A stretch of DNA of 64,000 nucleotides from Plumapathes pennacea (GCA_964036295.1 OZ038468.1:5328501-5392500), one strand, 5' to 3'. Numbered from the stretch's first letter, positions 1-10,708 are shown. Numbers and translations are program-made. Notes: generated by a model from the letters alone, not told the origin.

Positions 1-2056
1 ATTCAAACCGATATCGCAGCGCGACAACTCAGAGCGATGCCGTAAAAAGAATAGAACCAAGGCTAATTTCAAAGCAACGAGCCATGTGGCAACTGAACGA
101 TGAAAAGCATGTGCAATGTCATGGTGTTGCGCTGCGTTCAGACACTCATATAGATTTATTGGCCGCTCTTGCAAAAGAATAGATAAAAACAATTATAAGA
201 GACTTGCTGAGAACATTTCGAGCGGAGAAAAACATGTGCACCGATGTAAGAGAACATGAAAAAAGGAATCACGTTATTCATTGTGTTCCCGTGTGAAAAT
301 TATAAATTCAGACGTAGACTCTGAAATACAAACCCCGGCCAGTGGCCAAATGATGGACGTCTGATCATCAGGAATTGTTTAAAGTCTCTGATATGGAATG
401 ATAACCCACAATTGAATAGTGATACTATTATTGACGCACAAATGATATTAAATGCTTGCTGTGGTTTTGATGGAGAAAATGCTCTGAGTTATAACCACGC
501 GTCGATCAAGAACATAAAGACGACTTGCAGTGATTTCACGTTCGCGTCATTACCCAAGTTGCTTCTTTGCATCTTTACGAAACAATATGTGTACCGTAAT
601 GTAATTCCAAGAGAATATATCACTACAAAACCCCTGTTCTTTGTCCAGCTGAATTAGACTTCTTTTAGATAAAAACCGTAATAGGATATACGGAATTTCC
701 GCAATTACGTCCGGGCAACTAAAATTGTGTTACAGGCAACTAAACCCTTTAGGTTGGTTGCCCAAAGGGCAACCAACCTAAAACCTTAATGTCGAGCACT
801 GAGTTAAAGCTGAAGAGCACTTGGGAAATGAAAGAGTACTTGGAACATCTTCTCATTGCAACCTAGTTACTACTGAAGAGTATGGAACATATTGGTGTAT
901 ATGCTCATTTCATTTTCATTTGTTTCCAGGTTGTCCCTACAAGAACAGTTAACTAGTGAAGGTAAGATCAGTTTTGGACAAGTCTTAGTGTGACAGATTT
1001 ATTTGATGGTGGTTTTATACCATGAGGGATCCATTGCTAGTGACGTCACATGTAGCGTTATTTGTTTTCTTGGCAGTCAGATCAAACAACTTCTCTTTAA
1101 CCCATTTATACCTGAGGTTTCTGAACAGAAAAGCTCTAATGTCTTGAACTAATTAGTGTATTTGGTGACAAGTTCAAATGTATGCTGAGTACATAGATTT
1201 CTGGACAGCACAAAGCAGTAAAATATTTGAGACACAAAGTTGGTACTTTATTTGTTATATTAAAATGCTGGAGTAAATGAAGTGAAAAATAATCAATGAA
1301 GGTCATTGATTTCAAGAGATTTAAATTTGCTGTAGTGTCACCTTATTTGGAGACTCTAAGCGGGTTGCCATCTCGAAATTTAATGTTTGTCTGTCAGTCT
1401 GGTGTATGACCTCGTTCCCAGGCTCTTAGGCGAGAACTGTAAATCGCCAAATTTTTTTGGTGACATGCGAAAGAGTACGAATGGAAGTGAGTTTGTACAA
1501 CAAGATGCAGATGCAAAGCCAAGAAGTTTGACGGACTGCTAGTAGTGAATGGTGAGGTCGACAAGCGAACGAAACTCGGGTCATATTTCATGTAAATAAA
1601 TTCTTTAATGCTGTGCCAAAGTCGATTCGCTAATGTGTCAAAGTTGATTCGCTTAACAATTTGTATCACAGAAATGGTATTATTGAAGCATCTGGCGTAG
1701 AAGCAGTGAACTGAAACAAACAAAACTCTGCAGTAAATTCTAGTCGATTCCGAGTAAATACAAAACTTAAGAAAAACAATATTCTCTGCCAACTTATTTA
1801 TTACAGTTTTTTAATTTACAAATGAATGTTTTCATCTAAACTGAACTGAACTGCCTATTTACATTTACCGCAAGACCGAGTTCTTGCACCGACATTGACA
1901 AGAAAATTATTACGATTATTATTAGACATATATATATATAAGGAGTTCAGAACTCGACTAGCGTACTGGTCTGTTGATGTGCGAGCAGTACTTCAGAAGT
2001 TGTGCTGCGGTCTTTTGCTGATCCTTGTACATATCCCAGTACATGAAAAGCTTTGC
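1..2056. other. Unassigned AT-rich sequence
   Basis: No recognisable coding region. Short open frames in this stretch resemble nothing I know and have no coding-like motifs. The only clear structure is the perfect hairpin at 750-780. The phrase CCTCGTTCCCAGGCTCT near 1410 recurs in related form near 51230 and 51355, so part of this region is probably repeat-derived. Confidence 0.5.
750..780. repeat. Perfect 14-bp hairpin with AAA loop
   Basis: The arm TAGGTTGGTTGCCC is followed by AAA and then by its exact reverse complement GGGCAACCAACCTA. A perfect 14-bp stem with a 3-nt loop is far from chance. It may be the terminal or foldback part of a small DNA element. No associated ORF is visible. 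Confidence 0.85.
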
Positions 2057-2380
2057 CTAAAGCTGGCAGTATCTTTTTCGCTGTATGCACCTCAGTTTCC
2101 GGCCCGAAACAAGCCTGATGTTGATAGCGGTCAATCTCGCCTCACGGTCGAGAAGTTCGATAGTTAAATATAGTGGCAGGCTGCATCGCCCCCCGGCGCA
2201 TTGATTGAGGGCATTGTGCAACCCTTTGATGTCATTGTTTGTTCTGACTGGCTGTCTGTAAACGCTCCAGTCCTTTGGCGAGAAGATCGAGTTTTCAAGC
2301 CACTGCCGCTGTGCATATTGGACGAGCTCGCGGATGATGTTGTTTTGTCTTACATCACCGGACAGATCCTCCAAAGGTCT
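2057..2380 (-). pseudogene. MULE-type transposase, C-terminal fragment
   Basis: The frame reads a segment of the kind seen near the C-terminal end of animal Mutator-like (MULE) transposases: a Trp-rich start (RQWLENSIFSPKDWSVY), then VRTNNDIKGLHNALN, then LPLYLTIELLDREARL and a basic tail LRCIQRKRY. The RTNN..GLHN.LN block is the most diagnostic part. Only about 105 residues remain; the DDE catalytic core and zinc finger are absent, so this cannot encode an active enzyme. The open frame runs on upstream to 2665, but that part reads repeat sequence shared with the region near 58 kb. Identification is from motif memory. Confidence 0.6.
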
Positions 2381-2414
2381 TTTGGCAGCGTCTTGGTTAC
2401 TATTCTCAACTAGA

Positions 2415-4110
2415 CTGGCCTTGCCAGTGAGCTCGTGGCGTGAGTTGGGTTGAGACCAGAATATAAAATGGAAAGTAGGGGACAAGAGCGGAACTCCCAA
2501 GAGAGACTTCCAATTTCTCACCATAAAAATATCACACAGTATAGAGAACTTGGCTTTTGACACCTTGATTAAACTAAAAATTATTATTACAACACTCATA
2601 CACTTGCTTCTTAAAGGTTGAGCGACCTTGCATCTTGAGAATGCGTGATATATCTTTTTATGCACAATCGATTATGACAGTTTGACCTTGACTCATATTT
2701 CTAATCAGAGGCCACGATTAATCCAGCCTTTGCTTCACTACTTATGTGTTTTCTTTTGTTAACTCAATACGTTTCTTCTATCAGGCTTTCGAGTATTCAT
2801 GCTCTGTAACAAATATAAAATTGAAAGCGAGGAATGTCACATGAGAGATGTTTACAATATTATTGCGCTTTTGTTCACAGTGTGTTCAGTCCATTTGTGA
2901 CTGCAAACTCAATCCTCAGAATTATTTCGGTGTATTTTTCATTTCTGGTATTTAATGAACATTGCGAAACAAAGACTACATGATTGAATGAAAGAAACAC
3001 TTCAACAGGCAATGTACGATATGCAGAAGAATTTTATGAGGCAACAGATGTCATGTACAGAGTAAAGCATAAAGCGTCATTGTTTTACGTATAAAGCTCA
3101 CCGTAGCTTTGGTTTCTGTTTTCGCCCTGTTATCTTCCCAAAAGTATTTCGTGTCGCCACAGAAAGTTTCGTCGGGACTAAATACTTATCGGCGACAGAG
3201 ATATATTTCCAATACCCCAGAAGTACCATCAAACATTTGTTTACGGCTATTCTCAGAGCTTGTGCGGTGAACGCGAGCCAAAATCTTTTCCTAAAAGCCA
3301 GTTTATCTGTGCATATTCCACAGAGCCAAATGGCGTTGAGTTTGAATGGGATGCAGTTTACTTTTTTGCTTCACTACTTATGTGTTTTCTTTTATTAACT
3401 CAAGTTTTTTCTATCAGGCTTTCGAGTATTCGTGCTCTAACAAATATAAAATTGAAAGCGAGGAATGTCACACGAGAGATGTTTACAATATTATTGCGCT
3501 TTTGTTCACAGTGTGTTCAGTCCATTTGTGACTGCAAACTCAATCCTCAGAATTATTTCGGTGTATTTTTCATTTCTGGTATTCAGTGACCATTGCAAAA
3601 CAAAGGCTACGTGATCGAATGAAAGAAACACTTCAACAGGCAATGTACGATATGCAGAAGAATTTTATGAGGCAACAGATGTCATGTACAGAGTAAAGCA
3701 TAAAGCGTCATTGTTTTACGGCTAAAGCTCACCGTAGCTTTGGTTTCTGCTTTCGCCCTGTTATCTTCCCAAAAGTATTTTGTGTCGCCACAGAAAGTTT
3801 CGTCGGGACTAAATATTTATCGGCGACAGCGGTACCATCAAATATTTGTTTACGGCTATTCTCAAAGCTTCTGTGGTGAACGCGAGCCAAAATCGTTCCC
3901 GAAAATCCAGTTTATCCGTGCCTATTCCACAGAGCCAAATGGTGTTGAGTTTGGATGGGATGCAGTTAACTTTTACACACAAGTAACGAGCAATTCACTG
4001 GCCACATCTCGAGTTGTTTAGCGAAGTCAATTACGTCATCGCCGAGCACGTGATAATATGAACCAATCACCGTCTGCTGATTCTCGACCCACAAAAAGGA
4101 AAAAAAAAAA
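2415..4110 (+). repeat. Dispersed repeat family, copy 1 (with internal duplication)
   Basis: Most of this stretch matches, as reverse complement, the sequence at 56903-58720. Shared landmarks include the strings around 2546 (agagaacttggcttttga), 2793 (gtattcatgctctgtaac) and 4050-4090 (gtgattggttcata on the opposite strand). The translation KSFPKxQFIxAxSTEPNGVEF recurs in all copies, so a conserved stretch exists, but I do not recognise a protein. A diverged or rearranged copy lies at 50220-51130, and a short piece near 37763-37810. It probably is a non-autonomous DNA element; whether the adjoining MULE fragment belongs to it is unclear. Confidence 0.7.
2729..3973. repeat. Tandem duplication, 637-bp unit
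   Basis: Unit 1 starts at 2729 (ttgcttcactacttatgtg) and unit 2 at 3366 with the same words. They stay nearly identical through the blocks around 2783/3417 (ggctttcgagtattc) and 3246/3856 (attctcaaagcttctg-like). The related copy at 56.9-58.7 kb has only one unit, so the duplication is specific to this locus. Confidence 0.85.
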
Positions 4111-4649
4111 TAAATAAAAATGTCCATTTTTAAGCTCGCTTGGGCCCCAGGCCCCTGTGAGCAATTAAATCTTTGAACGTTCGCAAATGTGCATGCATAT
4201 TTAGAAAAAGCATGTGGGATTTGCTGGGTTGGGTACTATATAGAATATAACAAAGTACTAATCCACGTGCTTGGTTGCCAAAGATGAATTTTCAGTCGCA
4301 TTGGTGACTCCCTTGTTGCAATTTTTGACCCTGGACAGTTCTAAATTTGTTACACTTGAAGAAATGTATTAACTGGTGACGTCGCTACACAACTGTGGTT
4401 TGTTTAAAAAAGGATTTTAAAATAATCTCCAAATAGAAAATAAACAAGAACCCCGCTTTCTCAAAAACCCACTACAGAGTGAGGGGATATCTGCGATTAT
4501 CATATTTCTAGTAAACAATTTATCATTAGTGAGTTGTCTCTCACAAGGTTGAAGGCACCACAGTGTTCTAGCTGGCCTGAAAAAAACGACAGGGTGCCCT
4601 AATTTGCATATATTTGATATTCATAAAATCTCATTAATATTCATAAAAG
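4111..4649. other. Unassigned sequence
   Basis: It starts with a poly-A run near 4098-4110. I see no coding signal or structured repeat beyond AT-rich words such as repeated attcataaa near 4620-4645. Confidence 0.4.
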
Positions 4650-5030
4650 TGTACACAATATTCTGTTGACCAGCATTCTGCCAAAAATGACCAGCTGTTT
4701 GAGCATCGAAACATAAGTTGATTCATCCACCATTAAAGCAAAGGTTGGTCTATCTTTCAGTTCTTTCAAGATATTGTCCTAAATGACTTGTGAAATGGTG
4801 ACAATGAACTTTTGGATTAGTTCCTCTGAAGTATAAGTAGCATCTGCTAGTTGCCCAAGTAAGAGGACCATTCTGACCTTATTTTGTGCTTTGTACAAAT
4901 CGAGCAATGCATTGCATTGCTTGCACTGTCAAATGTTAGCCATGACAATCGGCCTTGCTTCCTCGCATTGGAAAATCCAACCTTCTGGCCAATGGTGTAA
5001 TGCCAGCTCTTAAGAGAACTAGGTTGACTG
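4650..5030 (-). pseudogene. hAT-like (DUF4371/ZNF862-like) transposase fragment
   Basis: Read on the minus strand, 5030-4850 encodes a TTF/BED-type zinc finger segment (SWLTFDSASNAMHCSICTKH). Next come SEELIQKFI and, around 4780-4700, LKELKDRPTFALMVDEST, the block holding the first catalytic Asp of hAT transposases with DUF4371-like domains. An in-frame TAG separates the two parts and the rest of the core is missing, so the gene is dead. Its 5' side is cut by the Penelope-like element that begins near 5031. Confidence 0.6.
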
Positions 5031-5106
5031 CGTCGGCGAGGCGGAACAAACTGGTGTATCAACTGTGTGTTGATGAGGGTAATGGAACGCCGTGAATGAG
5101 ACAATA

Positions 5107-5140
5107 ACTGACGTTTCGAGCACTAGCCCTTCGTCAGAGT
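5107..5140 (-). ncRNA. Hammerhead ribozyme motif in Penelope-like element
   Basis: On the minus strand the core CUGACGA (complement of 5131-5137) is followed by a GGGC..GCUC stem II with a UAGU loop, then GAAA (complement of 5114-5117) and CGU C. Predicted cleavage falls after the C at 5110. Stem III would be the palindrome ACGU without a loop, so it must pair between two copies. Stem I shows three pairs (AGU with ACU). The weak point is an extra A at the start of stem II. Hammerheads with loopless stem III are known in Penelope-like elements. Confidence 0.6.
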
Positions 5141-5237
5141 GAATGAGAGGTTTATGGGTTTAAAAGGAGATTAAAGAAGAAACTTATCTCAGAGGAAACT
5201 TAATAATTTTAGATTGGCTGTTGTGAAGAGCAGCCAA

Positions 5238-5759
5238 TTAGAAAATATGGTCAAAGGTTACGGAGCTATGAGAGAGAGAACCGCTCGTTGATTCCTGCGG
5301 GAGATACAGTAAGGTACCAATTTTGAAAATCAGGCGCTGTTCTGTGCACTTGTGGGATTCGGTGTTGCCTTGGTGAAGAGATAAACTGAAAATGGTCATG
5401 TTGTGGGAATGACCAGGTTGATTAAAATGACGAGCTACTGGTTTGGAGATGTCCTGGCTGTTGTTTTTCACATCCAAAAGATGTTTGCGGAAATGATCTC
5501 CCAACCTCCGTCCTGTTTTGCCGATATAAAGCTGGCTGCAGCTGGTGCACTGTATGCAGTAGATGACATGGCAGGAAGTGCAGTCAAAATGATCGGTGAT
5601 TTGGGTGGAGTTCTTAGGGCCGGAAATTGAATTGGTGTTTGTGATGAATGGACCTGTTTCATCTGTAATTTTGGGGTTTGGAAAATGAAGCCTACCTTCA
5701 CATATAAACCTATTTTCACCCTCAGAAATGCTTAACATTTCCCCAAATAACTGAGGCAT
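5238..5759 (-). pseudogene. Penelope-type GIY-YIG endonuclease domain
   Basis: The 173-residue frame has the paired Cys block CTSCHVIYCIQCTSC followed by YIGKTGRRLGDHFRKHLLDV. This is the GIY-YIG nuclease signature of Penelope-like elements, in which a Cys-rich motif precedes the nuclease core. The conserved Arg (GRRLGDHFRKH) and a downstream His-rich stretch (VARHFNQPGHSHNM) are present. The domain would nick target DNA to prime reverse transcription in the nucleus. The frame is open to its stop but lacks the RT domain that should precede it, so it is a remnant. Confidence 0.75.
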
Positions 5760-6466
5760 TGCAAATTTTCTGTATTCATGGCACTGGAGTCAATTTTGTC
5801 TGCCTTTGCTTTATGACAGGTACCTATTTTTTAATAGCATATTTTATGTTTTAATAATTATTGGTTGTTTTGTCTGTCAATCAGCATTCTGCCTGGCCCA
5901 TGGGTGCTTACAGTTTTTTATTTAGGTTTTAGCACCTAATCTTTAATGGCGGGATAATAATATATCACTAGGTGTTATTAGAGCTGGAAACCACGAACCA
6001 TTATAAGTGTGGTTTTCCTCTTTTTCATGTGACAGGTAGCACCCTGTGGTATCAAAGAGTAGCTGGTCAACCTAGCCGGGTGAGGTCGGCCCACACAGTT
6101 TGAATGAACGTTTGAATAATTGTCACTAGGTGAGGGGCCGTGGGGATTCAAATTGACACCAACGTTTTTCCTGGTCCATTTATAACTGTCCGATGATCAG
6201 AAATTGAAGTTGACTAGCTTTTGCTGGCATTTTCGCATCGAGAAATTGCTCTTATTGTTCTATTCTGTGCCGGAATTGGATGGTGTTTAAGCAGTGATTT
6301 TGGGGAGAAATCAGTGATTATGTTCAAGTGAGTTGGGAATTCTAGACTGTTGGCTTCCTGCCTTTTTCTTTTTTAGTACATACACAATCACCACAACCAT
6401 TAATCCCTAAATCAGCACCAAATCACCTCGAAAGTCAACATAAGCGGCAAGTAAGGACTCTGTTAT
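5760..6466. other. Unassigned sequence
   Basis: No ORF or repeat structure that I can name. A short phrase near 6037 (gtggtatcaaagagtagct) is echoed near 8945 beyond the piggyBac element, too short to interpret. Confidence 0.4.
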
Positions 6467-6930
6467 CCCTTTATAGCCCAAGACAAAAAACGGAGGGGTG
6501 GGGCCTGTGCCCAAATGAAAATGGCAGCCATGTGTAAAATTACAACAACATCACCCAAAGTCTTTTGTTTCTGAAAAGATATTGTGTCAATGACAACCAA
6601 AAAAAATACAGCCATTCAGGGATATTTAATAGACCACATCAATATGTATACAAGCAAGGACACAACCTGTCAGCCTACAAAAAAATTCTGAAATTCGAGG
6701 TTGCATCTGAAAATGACTTTGCATTTCACAATTTACAGTAAATAAATCACTCTAACATGCAAACAAAACAGTTCTTAGCCTTGGAGAAACCTAATTTAGA
6801 ATGATGAATTCTAAATAAAGCGATAAAAACATTCCAAAGTTCGATAAGGGAACAAGAATCCAAGTAATTCCGTTTCTTGCTCAGTCACTGCAATTTGAAT
6901 TTCGCGTGCGCCATTTTGATTTGTCCTCCT

Positions 6931-8574
6931 TCACTGCATGTGGAAAGGCTCAAAGCAGCCAACGCAGAGAGTAACATCACACAAAGCACAAGCCCAGCTT
7001 GACCTGTGCCTTTGGCCGATTGATGCACAATAAGCGCATCGATTTGTCGGCACTCGGGTCGGGAAATGCGACATTCCGTCCCTGACTTCGATGCCAACAT
7101 CTCGTCTCCTCTTGCGACAACTGTAATTTCCGACCCAAATGGTGATAAGTTCGAGGCGAAATTTCAGTTGTGTTGTAGTTGGATGGTTTGGCGAAAGCTG
7201 GCGTAGAATAAATGCATTCACCAGAGCAGTCTCCAAGAAAAAAAAGGCCAAATAGCGGTACCAGCGACGAGATTTTATAGGAATCCTATAGTCCCCTCTC
7301 TTCTGGTCGGTGTAGTCTACTCCACCCATGTGTTTGTTGTACGATACAACACATGGGGGCGCATTTACTTCTTGCATTCTGCCATCTTTTGCCTTTCTGG
7401 TGACTGTGTGGTTGCCAGTGGGTTGGCAGTTGGTTGTCAAAAAGTTCACCTTTTTCTTGTCCTGCCAAGAACAGGCGGTGACGCCACTGCGTTGCATGGT
7501 AAGTGATTCTCCGCGGCAAAGCTTTGCGTTCTTCAACTCAAGCAGAAATCCTTTCCTGTTGGGATGCGTCGTCGCCGTTGCGTAAATACTGTCATTCAGG
7601 AGGGATTTCATCAGCCGAAAACTGGAGAAAAAATTGTCAAAATACAGGTGGTATCCACCATTGACAAGATCTCGCGATAGATCTGTAACCACTCGATCCC
7701 CATGGCCTTGTTCCTGTCCTTGCTGTGGACGGCCAGTGTAGACTTGGAACCGGGAGACGAAGTGGGTTTGGGAGTCGGCACGCAACCAAACTTTGATCCC
7801 TTGCTTGGTTGGCTTCATAGGCATATATTGCTTGAAAGACAAGCGTCCCTTGAACTTGACAAGACCTTCGTTGATAGCACTCTCACGGTTTGGCTTGTAT
7901 TCTGCGGCGAACGTCTCGGACAATCTCGAGATCAGTGGTCGAATATGGTGAAGCTTGTCATGATCTCGGTGCTCATGTGGAACAGCTGTCAAGGCATCGT
8001 TGAAGTGGAGATATTGACCTATTTTCAGGTATCGATTTCTGGGCATAATGTCCTGAATTTTCTTTACTCCCAACAGCTTGTCCTTTGACCAGTAGTGGCG
8101 TTCTGATGGCAGTGTTTTGATGCCTTGAAACAGGTGTATCGCCAAGTACGCTCTGATGTCAGCGCTGTTCATGGGTTCCCAGTCGCGGTCGTTGCCTGCT
8201 CGTTGTTGTTTTTGTTGAGCGTTTCGATTTGTCTCTCTTACAATCAAATCAAACAGATCATCAGGAAATACTAATTTGGCGAATTCGGCTGCATTCGCTT
8301 CGGCTGGGAGGATAGTTGCCGGTCCAGTAGCTCTGTCGAAGGGAGTCACGTTCACGTTGTGAAGATCGCGTTGCCATTCATCGTCTTCCTCCACTTCTTC
8401 TTCGTCTTCATCGCTAGATTCACTGCCAGAATCATCTCCAACGGAAATATCACTTTCCCCAGACGCTTCTCGGTCACATTCTGGTTCTAATCTAGCAATA
8501 TCTTCCCTTGTAAACCCCAAAAACTCTTCTTCACTATCGCTGCTATCAAACAAGTTTCCACCCAACGCCGCCAT
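6931..8574 (-). CDS. piggyBac transposase (PGBD-like), D-to-N at catalytic site
   Basis: An uninterrupted 547-residue frame starts at an ATG and has an acidic N-terminus (residues 10-67), then the DDE_Tnp_1_7 core. Core landmarks are FKGRLSFKQYMPMKPTKQGIK (near 241-261), YFDNFF with Asp313, and MGGVDYTDQ with Asp420 and Asp423. A C-terminal cross-brace zinc finger follows (C513, C516, C529, C532, C537, C540, H545). Length is normal for the family. The first catalytic Asp, expected in the IDEG motif, is Asn235 (INEG; codon AAC at 7872-7870). The enzyme would cut and paste DNA at TTAA in the nucleus; with Asn235 it is probably inactive for strand transfer. It could alternatively be kept as a DNA-binding protein. 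Confidence 0.92.
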   Translation of the reverse strand: MAALGGNLFDSSDSEEEFLGFTREDIARLEPECDREASGESDISVGDDSGSESSDEDEEEVEEDDEWQRDLHNVNVTPFDRATGPATILPAEANAAEFAKLVFPDDLFDLIVRETNRNAQQKQQRAGNDRDWEPMNSADIRAYLAIHLFQGIKTLPSERHYWSKDKLLGVKKIQDIMPRNRYLKIGQYLHFNDALTAVPHEHRDHDKLHHIRPLISRLSETFAAEYKPNRESAINEGLVKFKGRLSFKQYMPMKPTKQGIKVWLRADSQTHFVSRFQVYTGRPQQGQEQGHGDRVVTDLSRDLVNGGYHLYFDNFFSSFRLMKSLLNDSIYATATTHPNRKGFLLELKNAKLCRGESLTMQRSGVTACSWQDKKKVNFLTTNCQPTGNHTVTRKAKDGRMQEVNAPPCVVSYNKHMGGVDYTDQKRGDYRIPIKSRRWYRYLAFFFLETALVNAFILRQLSPNHPTTTQLKFRLELITIWVGNYSCRKRRRDVGIEVRDGMSHFPTRVPTNRCAYCASIGQRHRSSWACALCDVTLCVGCFEPFHMQ

Positions 8575-8743
8575 CGCAAAACATTTCGTTTAGAAAATTT
8601 ACATAAAATCGAACATGCGGTCAAATGTGACGTTTGTGGTCTCAAAGGAATGGTCTATCTTTCCTCTGATTGGTGCAAATACAAAAGGGCACATTCCTTT
8701 TTATAGCCGGCCAATTGCGTCGCTGGAAGTAACACTTGTTTTT

Positions 8744-8802
8744 GGCCACTGCAGTGGCCTGCGGGCGCCTGGTAACAAGGCCACTACAGTGGCCTACGGG
8801 CT
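8744..8802. repeat. Paired palindromes at piggyBac right end
   Basis: GGCCACTGCAGTGGCC (8744-8759) and GGCCACTACAGTGGCC (8779-8794) are near-identical palindromes, each followed by CCT(G/A)CGGG, so a ~24-bp unit is repeated directly just inside the right terminal repeat. The left end has none. Asymmetric subterminal repeats are typical transposase-binding sites in piggyBac elements. Confidence 0.7.
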
Positions 8803-8810
8803 ATAAAGGG

Positions 8811-10098
8811 ACTGACCAATTTCAAGAATAAGGTTTTTTTATTTTCACGTGTAAAATGTGATTTGAAAGTCTCTCATACAAGTCCTTATTAACCGATCGG
8901 CTGTGACGTCATCAGACTTTGTGGGCTGCCTGTGGTAGCACTCTGGTATCAAAAAGTAGCTAGCCAATTTGAAAAACTCTTTCGCAAAGCTCCTTTAATT
9001 TTGCCTCTGTTGCTTGGACACTCTTGATGTTTTCAGTGATAATGGCCACATCACACTGTTTCAAAGTGCCAACTCTTAACAGTGCTGCCAGTGGCCCCAA
9101 GACTTGCTGATTTGGAATGATATCCCATTTTTTGGTTCATTGTCTTGATTTAAATTCTCTGTTGTCCATTGTTACCTCCTGTCAGCCACAAACGCTTGAC
9201 AGAAACTGTCTCTAGCCAAACCTGCCACACACTTGGGTAGAATAGAGGTAGATGTAACAGGTCAGTAGTGAAATTTGCGTCTTTTGTTTTCCCATGAGAG
9301 AGCCAGCCCAAACTGCCATTTTTTTGTTTTCAACCACCATCCCTGTTTCCTTTTGTACCACCTCTGCTCTCTTGTCCTTGGTGTTTTCAGTTCCCCATTT
9401 GGTTTGTTCATGCTGTGCTGGGAAACAGCTGCAGTATATCCACACTTGTGCTATCCGGCCTTCACTTTATATTCTTTAAACGCACATGTGGAGCAATTTG
9501 CTCACACTATGCTCTGTGTACAGTATAGCCCAGAGTTAAGTTTCCCCAAATGAGCGATTGATGCATAACATGTGCTTTACAAGCGCGCATTATGCAAAAT
9601 GTGTTCACATTACTGATCACCTCTGTGCCTCTGTTGTTTCTAAACACAATTAATTTTTCGTCTCATAGAACTTTAGTGCTTGTTTTGTGCTAGTTTTTGG
9701 GATCGCTTGGGCTGGGGAACCATTTAGACAGGTGCAAGGTTCAACTCTGGTTTTATTTACAACTTCTTGTAAAAGTAAACATTCAGTGAAGTTCTGCTAG
9801 CTTGTCTTGCATAACAGCAAGGTTCGGCTAAGAGTTGCTGGCTTGTCTGGGTTTTGGTCTGGTTTGATTTGCAGCTCGGGAAGCGGCTGACTTGATCTTG
9901 TTTTGTTTTGGATCTAAGTATTTTTTGTTTAGTTGCTGTTGTACAGCCTCAGTGGCTTGTTGGTCTGCAGCTACATTGGTATTTTGTTGCTCAATCATTA
10001 GCGACAGGAGATCTGCTTGAGCACAGTAACAAATCTTGTTCAGATTTTCTTGAAACTGCTAATTGTGTTTCAGTTGTGGCTTGGGGCTGTACTGAAGG
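8811..10098. other. Mostly unassigned; possible hAT scrap near 8985-9140
   Basis: On the minus strand 9140-8985 reads LGPLAALLRVGTLKQCDVAI and KLKELCERVFQIG, which could be an internal piece of the ZNF862-like hAT family seen elsewhere in the window. Support is weak. The rest, including T/G-rich DNA from 9640 to 10098, shows nothing I can identify. Confidence 0.3.
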
Positions 10099-10359
10099 TT
10101 AAATGGGCAAGTTAACTTGCTTGCGTCTTTTTTCAGTGTTTGTATGGACTGCTTGCACGTTGCTTCTGGTTTCAAGGCTGGTCAGGCGATTCCACAGTTG
10201 TTTAAAACCCTTGTCAGTCATTGGATGTTTGGAGGGTGTTGACTGGGCAGAGTCATGGTCATGGGGCTGTTTTGGTGATTTGATTGGAGAGATAGCTGGA
10301 CGGTCCTGTGTCTCTTTTATGTCTGCAAAAATTGCTGTGATTTCTTCATCTGATGCCAT
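10099..10359 (-). CDS. Unrecognised 86-residue ORF
   Basis: The frame starts MASDEEITAIFADIKETQD and continues with a Pro/Ser-rich linker and a basic end. It has protein-like composition (polar, helix-prone start) but no motif I recognise. It might be the N-terminus of a broken retroelement or hAT protein. No partner frames are evident next to it. Confidence 0.25.
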   Translation of the reverse strand: MASDEEITAIFADIKETQDRPAISPIKSPKQPHDHDSAQSTPSKHPMTDKGFKQLWNRLTSLETRSNVQAVHTNTEKRRKQVNLPI

Positions 10360-10708
10360 GGTAGATAAAAGTTCCGAAGTAGAACTGGTAGAAGCAAGAC
10401 CAGTTTTGGAGACTAACAGTTAGTTTCCTTTGTCAATTGTGATTGATAGAGTAGCTCGATAATGTGGAAAGCTTTTGCCAATAGTGAGCAAAAAGTTGTC
10501 TTATATAGATCTCTTTAGATCAACCAAGCAAGTATTTAGTTCATCTAAAGTAAAAAACTTTGTCTGTGTGCAGTGTTCTCCCAGGATTTTTTCCCAGAGC
10601 AGTGCCTCATTAATATTTATAATACCACCTCATGAATATTCATATTAAACAACTCCAAACCTTTTGTAATACACACTTGTATTTAATGGTAGTAATGCAG
10701 TAAATAAA
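10360..10708. other. Unassigned sequence
   Basis: No coding signal. AT-rich words such as cctcattaatatttat and cctcatgaatattcat near 10605-10645 form short imperfect repeats. Confidence 0.3.

Larger units (their letters stand above)
5031..5759 (-). mobile_element. Penelope-like element, 5'-truncated
   Basis: The element is identified by a GIY-YIG endonuclease frame (5238-5759) followed, in its own orientation, by a 3' region with a hammerhead ribozyme motif (5107-5140) and a tail that joins a hAT fragment near 5030. The reverse transcriptase part is absent, so this is a short 5'-truncated copy, which is common for this class. The exact 3' boundary is estimated from where hAT homology begins. 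Confidence 0.7.
6467..8810 (-). mobile_element. piggyBac-type DNA transposon
   Basis: Terminal inverted repeats of 13 bp (CCCTTTATAGCCC at 6467-6479, GGGCTATAAAGGG at 8798-8810) enclose a full-length piggyBac transposase frame. The termini begin with CCC as is usual for the superfamily. The expected TTAA duplication is not clean: TTAT precedes the left end and ACTG follows the right end, so the flanks have decayed or the end call is off by a few bases. Internal repeats occur only at the right end (8744-8802). Confidence 0.85.

Noticed and set aside
7702-8088. 128-residue plus-strand ORF
   Set aside because: Antisense to the piggyBac transposase core, whose minus-strand frame has clear family motifs.
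6037-8960. Shared words near 6037 and 8945 as a duplication flanking piggyBac
   Set aside because: The match is only about 25 imperfect bases and does not lie at the element ends.
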